Assembly: GCA_002307235.1 (NCBI GenBank) | Contig: DBTV01000025.1 | Span: 1-13,598 of the forward strand | Length of the DNA: 13,598 nucleotides | Reading direction: 5' to 3' | From: Acidobacteriaceae bacterium UBA1307 | GTDB lineage: Bacteria > Acidobacteriota > Terriglobia > Terriglobales > Acidobacteriaceae | Notes under the pieces: generated by a model | Database searches by the model: none | Told to the model about the DNA's origin: nothing | What the model saw: the letters and a program-made list of their open reading frames with translations, nothing else | Translations under genes and position numbers: made by a program | In this document: positions 7,300 through 13,598 of the stretch, piece by piece | Layout: the number at the start of each line of letters is the position of its first letter | How positions within the stretch are numbered: position 1 is the stretch's first letter

Positions 7300-7327
7300 C
7301 CTCTTCGAGCTTCGGCATTCGAAGAGG
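7300..7327 (+). promoter_or_regulatory. Leader hairpin before the OmpA-like gene
   Basis: CCTCTTCGA (7300-7308) and TCGAAGAGG (7319-7327) are perfect nine-base complements around a ten-base loop, ending 39 bases before the start codon. A smaller AGAG-ATT-CTCT dyad follows near 7344-7354, just before the ribosome binding site. No T tract follows, so a role in mRNA stability or translation is likelier than termination. Confidence 0.45.
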
Positions 7328-7366
7328 GCAGGAAAGAAGAGAAGAGATTCTCTCGAGGTTAAGACG

Positions 7367-8239
7367 ATGAAGACAACAATGCAAAGCGTTTTCCCCCAGC
7401 GGCTGGCACTCGTTGTATTGGCATCGGCGATCGCGGTTCCCTCTGGAGCGTTGCTGGCACAAGAGCCGGCAGAGCAAAGCGCCCCGGCAGCGGTCACGCA
7501 ACAGGCCCCGGAGACGGTGACGAAGCCGATTCCGCAGGCGAAGGAAGGTTTTTGGGGTCGGGTCAATCCCTTTGCCCGCAAGAAGTGGGTGAAGAGGCAG
7601 ACCGATCCGATCAATGACCGGCTTACCGAGCTGGATCAGGTGAATGCGAAGAATGCGAACGACATCCGGGACGTGGATGGACGGGCGCAGGCAGGCATTC
7701 GCAAGGCGCAGGGCACGGCCGATGCGGCGAACCAGTTGGCGACGGCGGCAGGTACGCAGGCCGGTCAGGCCAATGCGTTGGTGCAGGGTGTGCATGGCCG
7801 CGTTGACGGCTTGAATGCGACGATTGGCGGACTGGACAGCTACAAGCAGACCAGCGAGCTGACGGTGAGCTTCCGCGCGGGCAGCCCGGTGCTGACGGCG
7901 GCGGCGAAGAAGAAGCTGGATGAGCTGGCGGCCGGATTGAGCGGCAAGCAGGGCTACATCCTTGAGATTGAGGCGCATGCGCCCCAGGCCGGTTCTGCCG
8001 GCATTGCCACCTCGCAGCGGTTCGCCGAGTCGGTGAAGCGTTATCTGGTGACCAACCATGAGATTCCCGTCTACCGGTTCCACGCGGTGGCGCTCGGCAA
8101 TGCCGAGGCTGTGAATGGCTCTGAGAAGCCGTCGCGCAGCAGCCATGTGCAGATCCGGTTGATGGAAAACAGTTTGGCGGCCCAGGCTGCCGTGTCTCCC
8201 CAGGGCACGGTGGTCGCGAGCGGTGCGGAACGGCCGTAA
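7367..8239 (+). CDS. Exported OmpA-like domain protein
   Basis: Protein of 290 residues. Residues 1-31 form a signal peptide (hydrophobic LALVVLASAIAV, cleavage probably near LLA31). A Pro/Ala/Gln-rich linker, a basic patch (ARKKWVKR, 70-77) and a helix likely to form a coiled coil (about 80-157) follow. An OmpA-like C-terminal domain spans about 163-266: strand ELTVSFRAGSPVL, helix KKKLDELAAGL, strand ILEIEAHA, helix SQRFAESVKRYLV, then HVQIRLMEN. It is divergent: the GHTD motif is replaced by AHAP (203-206), so the usual peptidoglycan-contacting Asp is missing, while Arg218 of the RA-type motif remains. GAGG at 7355-7358 precedes the start. It is probably a periplasmic or outer-membrane protein linking envelope layers. 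A minus-strand frame over the same DNA is Arg/His-rich and looks like a shadow. The family call is moderate because of the divergence. Confidence 0.78.
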   Translation: MKTTMQSVFPQRLALVVLASAIAVPSGALLAQEPAEQSAPAAVTQQAPETVTKPIPQAKEGFWGRVNPFARKKWVKRQTDPINDRLTELDQVNAKNANDIRDVDGRAQAGIRKAQGTADAANQLATAAGTQAGQANALVQGVHGRVDGLNATIGGLDSYKQTSELTVSFRAGSPVLTAAAKKKLDELAAGLSGKQGYILEIEAHAPQAGSAGIATSQRFAESVKRYLVTNHEIPVYRFHAVALGNAEAVNGSEKPSRSSHVQIRLMENSLAAQAAVSPQGTVVASGAERP

Positions 8240-8335
8240 GGCCACACTCCCTCACCCCGAGGTTCCCCGCGCCCTACGGTCCCAGCCGTATGGCCGCCAT
8301 CAAGCTCTCGCACAGCGAGAGAACCAAGGCAACTT

Positions 8336-8366
8336 GGCCCCCGTTGATACGGGGGCCGTTTTTTTT
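8336..8366 (+). terminator. Strong intrinsic terminator of the OmpA-like gene
   Basis: GGCCCCCGT (8336-8344) and ACGGGGGCC (8349-8357) form a perfect nine-base GC-rich stem with a TGAT tetraloop, followed by G and eight T residues (8359-8366). On the minus strand no T run follows, so it works only for plus-strand transcripts. Confidence 0.93.
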
Positions 8367-8451
8367 GTGGCGACGAGAGATACGGCCGAGGGCGCAGTGG
8401 AGACAACCGGTCGGGGCTGGATTTTGGAAGAAGGGAGGCAAACGCGGATTC

Positions 8452-8475
8452 GCTTCGACTACGCTCAGAGCAGGC
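8452..8475. repeat. Dispersed-repeat-like element (TTCGACTACGCTCAG)
   Basis: The segment contains TTCGACTACGCTCAG followed by AGCAGGC. On the minus strand it reads ALSVVEA and on the plus strand FDYAQS. These peptide strings recur in spurious predicted proteins of many bacteria because this short sequence is scattered through intergenic DNA. That recurrence is from memory; only one copy is present in this window. Confidence 0.5.
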
Positions 8476-8601
8476 CTTTGGTCCACCCCCAGGCTTGTGA
8501 AGAAAACGCCGGGGATCCCGTTTGCTCAGGAGGACATCCTACTTGTTTATCAATTACTTACATCATAAATTCTATGTCGATACTGCTTGGTTCCGTAAAG
8601 G

Positions 8602-9423
8602 CTAATTTTCCGAAGGCCTTTCGACATGATCGATGATCAGTTCCTCGACGGGAACCTCCTTCACCTGAACCAGCTTGAGTCCCATCTGTTCTTTCAGCGC
8701 GCTGAATACGGATGGTCCCGCGGCGTCGCTTGTCAGCTCATCCGGTGTCCATGTGAGAGTGAAATTGTAAATTCCGTTGAGCCCGGTTTGGTTGACGATG
8801 GGCGATTCCAACTGAGAGGACAGCTCATTGGCGAGCATCTCCATGCTCGCGCCCAGTCCGGTCAGATGTCCCCGCCCCATTCCTAATCCGAGGCCGGGAT
8901 TTTTACGTTCGACAAATTTCGGTCCATTTTTGTCGATGACCAGCGCGTATCCAGAGCGGTTTTTCGTGGCGCGATGAAAACCAAGATGAAAGCGCTCTTG
9001 CAAGAGACTCTGAAGCATGGATCGAACCTGATCGGGCGTTGCGGATGGGTCCATCTTGGCGGCGATCTCGTAATGGACTGAGGCAGACCAGGCCGGGCCG
9101 CCAGAAATCTGGAAATCATGGGTGTGGTAAGCAAATTCCACAAGGTCTCTGAGTGTGGCGGTCATTGCCGTATACCGGTCGCCCCGGACGAAGGACTGGA
9201 ATCCGAGATGCTCCGGCGGGCTGAGTTTGATGGTAGCCACTTCGAATTTTATCGCTGGGGCATTTGGCTCTGGCGTCAGTGCTCCATTGCGCGTTTGTGC
9301 CATGGCCGCGACGCCACAGAGAATCGGCAGAGTCAGAGCCATTGCTCTGTTGAGATTTAGAGATAGTTTTCGTTCTGCATTCAGCTTTGCCGCGATGTGC
9401 GCAATCAACGCAGAGAGGTTCAT
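8602..9423 (-). CDS. TIGR03435 family protein
   Basis: Protein of 273 residues of the acidobacterial TIGR03435 family, whose biochemical role is unknown. Recognisable parts: FEVATIKLS (60-68), TLRDLVEFAYHTHDFQISGGPAW (90-112, the family's Y/Q...GGP.W region), RSMLQSLLQERFHLGFH (134-150), GYALVIDKNGPKF (158-170), NQTGLNGIYNFTLTW (211-225) and the final VEELIIDHVERPSEN. A hydrophobic segment at about 27-42 (AMALTLPILCGVAAMA) would export or anchor it. The 26 residues before it are basic and resemble the end of a BlaR1/M56 membrane peptidase, a protein class often linked to this family. AAGGAGA (plus-strand 9431-9437) lies seven bases before the start. It is the last gene of a minus-strand series, 220 bases after the diguanylate cyclase gene, so it probably has its own promoter, which I could not identify. 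Confidence 0.92.
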   Translation of the reverse strand: MNLSALIAHIAAKLNAERKLSLNLNRAMALTLPILCGVAAMAQTRNGALTPEPNAPAIKFEVATIKLSPPEHLGFQSFVRGDRYTAMTATLRDLVEFAYHTHDFQISGGPAWSASVHYEIAAKMDPSATPDQVRSMLQSLLQERFHLGFHRATKNRSGYALVIDKNGPKFVERKNPGLGLGMGRGHLTGLGASMEMLANELSSQLESPIVNQTGLNGIYNFTLTWTPDELTSDAAGPSVFSALKEQMGLKLVQVKEVPVEELIIDHVERPSEN

Positions 9424-9488
9424 CGCCGTTTCTCCTTGGTGAAAAGTTTATGCACGCTCTGGTTTTGCAATGTAGTTAAGCGAGAGCT

Positions 9489-9505
9489 TAGGCGTGCCAC
9501 GCCTA
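9489..9505. promoter_or_regulatory. Palindrome upstream of the TIGR03435 gene
   Basis: TAGGCGT (9489-9495) and ACGCCTA (9499-9505) are perfect inverted seven-base arms around GCC. It lies 66 bases before the TIGR03435 start in a 220-base gap. A smaller dyad GAATC/GATTC (9521-9535) is next to it. It may be an operator or a transcript hairpin; no T tract follows in either direction. Confidence 0.4.
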
Positions 9506-9643
9506 GTCGAGAAGGGACACGAATCTGAAAGATTCTCGCGAAGCAAAGGGTCCGTGGAGTTTTTGAGAGGATTCTATCAGTTCCGAGCCGCACCTTGCTC
9601 ATTGAGCGCGCGTATGCGTCCGCTTGAATTTGCCGTGGCAGGC

Positions 9644-12589
9644 TCAGGCGGTGGCGGAGACCATGGCGGGGATAATTTCGACGGCGACGACGCAGTTGCG
9701 GCCGTTGTTTTTGGCGCGGTAGAGGGCGTCATCGGCCATGCGGATCATGGTTTGGGCATCGGAAGGAAAGCCGGCGACGACGCCGAAGCTGGCGGTGATG
9801 GCGACGGTGCGCAGTCCATCGTGGACGAGCGCGGAGGCGAGTGCGAGGCGAATCTGATCGGCACGCTGGCGTGCGGCATCAAAGCTGGTCGCGGGCTGGA
9901 TGAGTAGAAACTCTTCGCCACCGTAGCGGCCGGCCCAGTCGTAGGAGCGGATGACGTCCTGGAGGATGGCGCCGACCTGCTTGAGCACGGCGTCGCCGCA
10001 GAGGTGGCCGAAGGTGTCGTTGACCTGCTTGAAGTGGTCGAGGTCGATCATGAGGAGGCTGAGCGGTTGAGAGGATCGCTGCGCGCGCTCGATTTCGGCA
10101 TGAAGGCGGTCGAGAATGACGCGGTGGTTGAGCAGGCCGGTGAGGTCATCGTGTTCGGCGATGTGGCGGAGTTGTTCGCGGGTGCGCAGCAGTTCATTTT
10201 TTTCGTTTTCGAGGTCGCGGGTGCGCTCGGCGACAGATTTTTCAAGTTTGTATTTTTGCGCGACGAGCTTGCGGATGCGCCAGCGCCAGAGGATGGTGAG
10301 CAGTGCTGCGGCCAACAGAATCGCGGCGAGTTTGGCCTGCCGGGTCTGCCACCAGCAGGGAGCGATGCGGAAGCTGATCTGGACGGGCGAGGAGACGGTG
10401 AGCCCGGTGGCATCGGCCAACACGGCTTCAAAGGTGTATTGGCCGGGTGGCAGGGCTGGATAGCGTAGAAAGCCGTTGGAGGTTTCGACCCAGTCGGTTT
10501 CGAGTCCGCGCAACCGGTAGCGGAAGTGGAGCCGGTGGGCCTCGCGGAAGTTCATGGGGGCGAGTTCGATCTCTAGCGGAGCGCGATGCCAGCGGAGTTG
10601 GTTTCCATCGACGATGGCCGTGGAACCGAAGTTGATTTGCTCGAGGGCGGGTGGATGCGTGGTGCGGGTGGCGAGAGCGGCCTCGGGCCTGAGCAGATGG
10701 GAGAGTCCGCCGGAGGTGCCGATCCAGAGACTGTGATCGGTGTCCTCGGAGAGCGCATAGGAGTCCTGATCGTTCCAGGCCAGCCCGTCGTCTTGTGTGA
10801 AGCCGCGCCAGTGCTGGCCGTCGAAGACGGAGAGTCCGGCGTCCTGGCCGACCCAGAGCCAGCCGCGACTGTCGACGAGCAGGGAGACGATCTGGTCGGA
10901 GAGCAGTTGGGGGCGGGTGATGTGCTGGGCTTCGACGATGGTGTTGCCGGTGACGCGCAGATGCATGAGGCCGGTGAAGGTGCCGAGGGTCCAGAGCGAA
11001 CCGTCGCGCGCGGCGGCGATTTGGCGCGGTTGGACGCTGGTCATGCCGGGGTCGATGCGCGCCCATCCGTGGGCATTGAGCCGGTAGAGCGCTGCATCGG
11101 TGCAGGCCCAGAGATTGCCAGCCCTATCGAGATCGAGGTCGGTAAAGCGCATTCTGGGTTGCGCGAAGGAGGGGTCTTCAACGAGGCGCGGCCCGGAGCC
11201 GGGCGCGGCGGGATCTATGGTGTAAAGCCCCTGTGCGGTGGCGATCCAGAGTCGGTGGTCCGGCCCGTTGATGATGCGGCTGACGTTGGGAGTTTGCCAG
11301 GATCGGCCTGCCAGAGAGTGTGTATCGACGCGGTGGAGTTGGTTGTTGCTGGAACTGAACCAAAGGTTGCCGTCGGAGGCGAAGGTGAGGGCGAGAACGC
11401 GCGTGTGTTCCAGCCCTGGCGGGGACCAGCGCCGGACCCGGTCGCCCGAGGGAGGAATCCAGTGGAGGCCGGATTCGGTGCCGACCCAGAGCCGTCCTGC
11501 GGGGCCACGCTGTGCCGACCAGATGAGCTCGTCGGTAAGACCATCGCCGGCGGTGTAGGACTCCCAGAGATCACGGCCGATCCAGCGCAGGAGGCCGTGG
11601 CCGAGGCTTCCGATCCAGAAGTTGCCCTCGCGGTCGACGGTGAGCGAGGAGATGTCGTAGCGGGGCAGGCCGTTGCCGGGGGTGACCATGCGCCAGCGTC
11701 CGTGTTGCTGGATGCCGAAGGAGGAGCCCTGCGCGGCCAGGATGTTGCCTTGATGATCCTGGGTCAGCGCGGCGTAGGGGGCGAGGCTGGCGTGGCCGGG
11801 GAGCGGGTGCTCGGTGTAGCGTCGGCGGGCCAGGTCGATTTCGCCCAGATGGGCATTACCGCGTAGCCAGAGGTGCCCGGCGGGGTCGAAGAGCAGGCGG
11901 AGCCACTGCGCCCTGGGCAGGTGGAGCGCGGCTGCCATGGGGGTCGAGTGGCCGTGGTCGAGGTGGCAGAGATCCTCATCGCAGCCGTACCAGAGTGAGC
12001 CGTCAGGGGCGGCGAGCACGCTCCAGACGGTGGTATGTCCGGCGAGAGGGAAGGGCGCGGCAGCCCAGCGGCCCGTGCCGTCGCGCTGCAACTGGTAGAG
12101 GCCGGTAAAGTCGACCATGAGCACGCGGCCAGGACCGAGGATGGTGAAGGAACTGCCGATGCGCTGTGCACGATGTCCGGTGGCCGTGCCGGAGGTGACT
12201 TCCTGAAAGTTGCCACTGCGGTCGCGGGCGTAGACACCTTGCGTGGAGCCGACGAGCAGGGTGCCGTCGGCGGTGGCAAGCAGGGCCTGAATGGTGCGTG
12301 CACCGAGTCCCTGAGTCGCGCCGAAGAGCGTGAACTGCGCGCCGTCGAAGCGATAGAGGCCGTTTTCTGTGCCGAACCAGAGATAGCCCTTGCTGTCTTG
12401 CGCGGAGCAGATGATGGTCAGGTTGCCGAGGCCGGCCGAAACGGAGGCGAAGTTATAATGCTGGCCGCGTGCGGTGGCAATGAGCAGGCAAACAAGCGCA
12501 GCGCATCGGATCAAGACGCGCGACGGACGCTTGGACTTGAGGGAGGGCCTCGGCACGAAAAACCTTCTTGAGGGATTTGATGTTTCCAT
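9644..12589 (-). CDS. Propeller-sensor diguanylate cyclase (GGDEF)
   Basis: Protein of 981 residues that should make c-di-GMP from two GTP at the inner membrane in response to a periplasmic signal. Residues about 25-42 are a signal/anchor segment. Residues about 45-640 hold repeated two-component-regulator propeller blades, each with a pattern such as DSKGYLWFGTENGLYRFDG (65-83), DREGNFWIGSLGHGLLRW (319-336) and DSRGWLWVGQDAGLSVFDG (573-591). A Y_Y_Y domain (about 680-742), a transmembrane helix (about 753-770), a coiled coil (about 775-808) and a GGDEF domain (about 812-972) follow. The active site is GGEEF (890-894), and the inhibitory I-site RSYD (881-884) lies exactly five residues before it. 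Both are intact, so the enzyme is probably active and product-inhibited. The start has no clear ribosome binding site, but no better start precedes the anchor. It begins 56 bases after the dihydrouridine synthase gene, so cotranscription is plausible. No EAL or PilZ gene is nearby. Confidence 0.95.
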   Translation of the reverse strand: METSNPSRRFFVPRPSLKSKRPSRVLIRCAALVCLLIATARGQHYNFASVSAGLGNLTIICSAQDSKGYLWFGTENGLYRFDGAQFTLFGATQGLGARTIQALLATADGTLLVGSTQGVYARDRSGNFQEVTSGTATGHRAQRIGSSFTILGPGRVLMVDFTGLYQLQRDGTGRWAAAPFPLAGHTTVWSVLAAPDGSLWYGCDEDLCHLDHGHSTPMAAALHLPRAQWLRLLFDPAGHLWLRGNAHLGEIDLARRRYTEHPLPGHASLAPYAALTQDHQGNILAAQGSSFGIQQHGRWRMVTPGNGLPRYDISSLTVDREGNFWIGSLGHGLLRWIGRDLWESYTAGDGLTDELIWSAQRGPAGRLWVGTESGLHWIPPSGDRVRRWSPPGLEHTRVLALTFASDGNLWFSSSNNQLHRVDTHSLAGRSWQTPNVSRIINGPDHRLWIATAQGLYTIDPAAPGSGPRLVEDPSFAQPRMRFTDLDLDRAGNLWACTDAALYRLNAHGWARIDPGMTSVQPRQIAAARDGSLWTLGTFTGLMHLRVTGNTIVEAQHITRPQLLSDQIVSLLVDSRGWLWVGQDAGLSVFDGQHWRGFTQDDGLAWNDQDSYALSEDTDHSLWIGTSGGLSHLLRPEAALATRTTHPPALEQINFGSTAIVDGNQLRWHRAPLEIELAPMNFREAHRLHFRYRLRGLETDWVETSNGFLRYPALPPGQYTFEAVLADATGLTVSSPVQISFRIAPCWWQTRQAKLAAILLAAALLTILWRWRIRKLVAQKYKLEKSVAERTRDLENEKNELLRTREQLRHIAEHDDLTGLLNHRVILDRLHAEIERAQRSSQPLSLLMIDLDHFKQVNDTFGHLCGDAVLKQVGAILQDVIRSYDWAGRYGGEEFLLIQPATSFDAARQRADQIRLALASALVHDGLRTVAITASFGVVAGFPSDAQTMIRMADDALYRAKNNGRNCVVAVEIIPAMVSATA

Positions 12590-12645
12590 TATCCGGCGAA
12601 TTTGCGGAGGGGCAAGAGAAATCCGCCGGAGAGGGGTACAAAACT

Positions 12646-13598
12646 TTATTCACAGATTGCGCCGTCGCAGGCGATGGCGGGCAGTGCGGTTTCTATGGTG
12701 TCGCTGGCCTCGGGCGGGGCGAGGAAGAACCGCTCGACCTCGGCGAGTACGGCCTCACCGGTGCGTGCATGATAGATGGCCGCGCGCAGGCGTGCGCCGC
12801 CGGGAATGCCGTGGGTGAACCAGGTGGCGAACTGCTTCATTTTGCCGGCCGGGTCGCCGAGGCGGGCGGCGCGGGGCAGATCCTTGGTGTTTTCCGTTTC
12901 ATCGAGCAGCATGCGGAAGTAGGAACGGATCATGGCGTAGCGATCGGCGCGCGTGGGCTCGTCGTAGCGGCCCGAGGCGGTGTACTGTGCGATCTGGCGG
13001 AAGATCCAGGGATTCGCCGGGGCGGCGCGGCCGATCATGACGCCGTCGCAGCCGGTTTCGGAGACCATGGCCACGGCATCTTCGGGGGTGCGGATGTCGC
13101 CGTTGCCGATGACGGGGATCGAGACGGTCTGCTTGAGCTTGCCGATCCACTCCCACTGCGCCTGACCGGAGTAGCCCTGCTCGCGGGTGCGGGCGTGCAG
13201 GGCGATGGCCTGGAGGCCTTCGCCTTCGGCCATGCGGCCCAGCTCGAGGCAGACGATGTCGCGCTCGCTCCATCCCATGCGGATTTTGACGGTGAAGGGA
13301 ATGGAGACGGCCTTGCGGACGGCGCGGAAGATCTCGTGGATGCGGGGCAGGTCGCGCAGCAGGCCGGAGCCGCCGTTGGAGCCGACGACGCGCTTGGCCG
13401 GGCAGCCAAGGTTCAGATCGACCAGATCGAAGCCGGTCTCTTCGATGATGCGCGCGGCCTCGGCGAGGGTCTCGGGATTGGCGCCGAAGATCTGCGCGCC
13501 GATGGGGTGCTCGTCCTCGTAAAAGGTGAGGTAGCGCTGGCGCTTGGTTTCGCGCATGCGCGCCAGGCCATCGGCCGAGGTGAACTCGGTCATCAGCA
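12646..13598 (-). CDS. dusB: tRNA-dihydrouridine synthase, DusB type (partial)
   Basis: The 5' end is cut by the window edge. The frame stays open to 13598, and the Met at 13593 is internal: it corresponds to the conserved G-L-V-x-TEF-SADGL region, so roughly 25-40 N-terminal residues with the first FMN-binding segment are missing. The enzyme reduces uridine to dihydrouridine in tRNA D loops using FMN and NADPH. Visible landmarks, numbered from that Met: TEFTSADGL (2-10), catalytic Cys64 in DLNLGCPAKRV with GSNGGSGLL after it, VKIRMGW, ALHARTREQGYSG, IPVIGNGDI, GCDGVMIGRAAPANPWIF (FMN phosphate site) and the C-terminal helical domain with KQFATWFTHGIPGGARLR. GCPAKxV favours DusB/Nifr3 over DusA or DusC. 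It is the first visible gene of the minus-strand series, followed after 56 bases by the diguanylate cyclase gene. Confidence 0.95.
   Translation of the reverse strand, partial: LMTEFTSADGLARMRETKRQRYLTFYEDEHPIGAQIFGANPETLAEAARIIEETGFDLVDLNLGCPAKRVVGSNGGSGLLRDLPRIHEIFRAVRKAVSIPFTVKIRMGWSERDIVCLELGRMAEGEGLQAIALHARTREQGYSGQAQWEWIGKLKQTVSIPVIGNGDIRTPEDAVAMVSETGCDGVMIGRAAPANPWIFRQIAQYTASGRYDEPTRADRYAMIRSYFRMLLDETENTKDLPRAARLGDPAGKMKQFATWFTHGIPGGARLRAAIYHARTGEAVLAEVERFFLAPPEASDTIETALPAIACDGAICE

Larger units (their letters stand above)
6853..7366. other. AT-rich intergenic region with repeats and hairpins
   Basis: No supported protein gene. A plus-strand frame of 80 codons at 6860-7102 has no ribosome binding site and an implausible composition, and a minus-strand frame here runs across tRNA-Gln. 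The region holds a 19-bp tandem repeat (7095-7132), an intrinsic terminator (7144-7180), an imperfect direct repeat (7184-7226) and a leader hairpin (7300-7327). The stretch between tRNA-Gln and the terminator could be a tRNA trailer or a separate non-coding transcript. Confidence 0.55.
8240..8601. other. Convergent intergenic region
   Basis: No gene seen. It separates the plus-strand OmpA-like gene from the minus-strand TIGR03435 gene. Three stem-loops follow the OmpA-like stop codon: TACGG/CCGTA (8275-8290), CTCTCG/CGAGAG (8305-8321) and the strong terminator at 8336-8366. A dispersed-repeat-like element lies at 8452-8475. No comparable terminator is visible for the minus-strand gene ending at 8602. 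Confidence 0.6.

Noticed and set aside
7295..8245. Minus-strand open frame of 316 codons over the OmpA-like gene
   Set aside because: It is longer than the plus-strand gene but Arg/Leu/His-rich and has no family signal. The plus strand has a signal peptide, an OmpA-like domain, a ribosome binding site and a terminator in the right place.
9461..9480. Possible BlaI operator upstream of the TIGR03435 gene
   Set aside because: Only one half-site (ACTACA on the minus strand) is present; the expected TGTAGT partner is absent at the right distance.
10586..11866. Long plus-strand open frame of 426 codons inside the cyclase gene
   Set aside because: It is antisense to a clear propeller-GGDEF protein in GC-rich DNA, is dominated by Gly/Glu/Ala/Val with no domain signature, and has no ribosome binding site. 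It is a shadow frame.

Overview
The window looks like chromosomal DNA from an acidobacterium, probably class Terriglobia. The best evidence is a TIGR03435-type protein (FEVATIK motif near the start, DHVERPSEN at the end), a family expanded almost only in Acidobacteriota. Also typical are a very large periplasmic-propeller diguanylate cyclase and several exported orphan proteins. This assignment comes from protein families, not from a database search.

Left part (1-3715), plus strand, with visibly lower GC and more mixed codon use than the rest: a secreted PstS-like substrate-binding protein (350-2107), an intrinsic terminator, then a secreted alpha/beta hydrolase (2216-3241). No transporter permease or ATPase accompanies the binding protein. 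This block ends at the 3' end of a tRNA-Ser(GGA) gene on the minus strand (3716-3805), which makes an island boundary conceivable, although no integrase or attachment repeat is visible.

Middle part (3806-8601), plus strand: a Tat-exported glycoside hydrolase family 2 enzyme (3992-6514) behind a good sigma-70-like promoter, then tRNA-Gln(CTG) (6779-6852). Next comes an AT-rich, gene-free stretch of about 500 bases with a 19-bp tandem repeat, a strong intrinsic terminator and a leader hairpin. It leads into an exported OmpA-like protein (7367-8239), closed by a textbook terminator at 8336-8366. A dispersed-repeat-like element lies at 8452-8475.

Right part (8602-13598), minus strand: a tRNA-dihydrouridine synthase (cut by the window edge), a membrane-bound diguanylate cyclase with a periplasmic beta-propeller sensor, and the TIGR03435 protein. 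The synthase and cyclase are 56 bases apart and may be cotranscribed. The TIGR03435 gene follows a 220-base gap containing dyads and has its own strong ribosome binding site.

Most of the protein-coding content is exported or envelope-associated: ligand binding, hydrolysis, polysaccharide breakdown, envelope structure and periplasmic sensing coupled to c-di-GMP. I see no CRISPR array, transposase, phage gene or rRNA. I also find no clear new multi-gene system. The least explained items are the orphan PstS-like/hydrolase pair and the structured non-coding stretch at 6853-7366.
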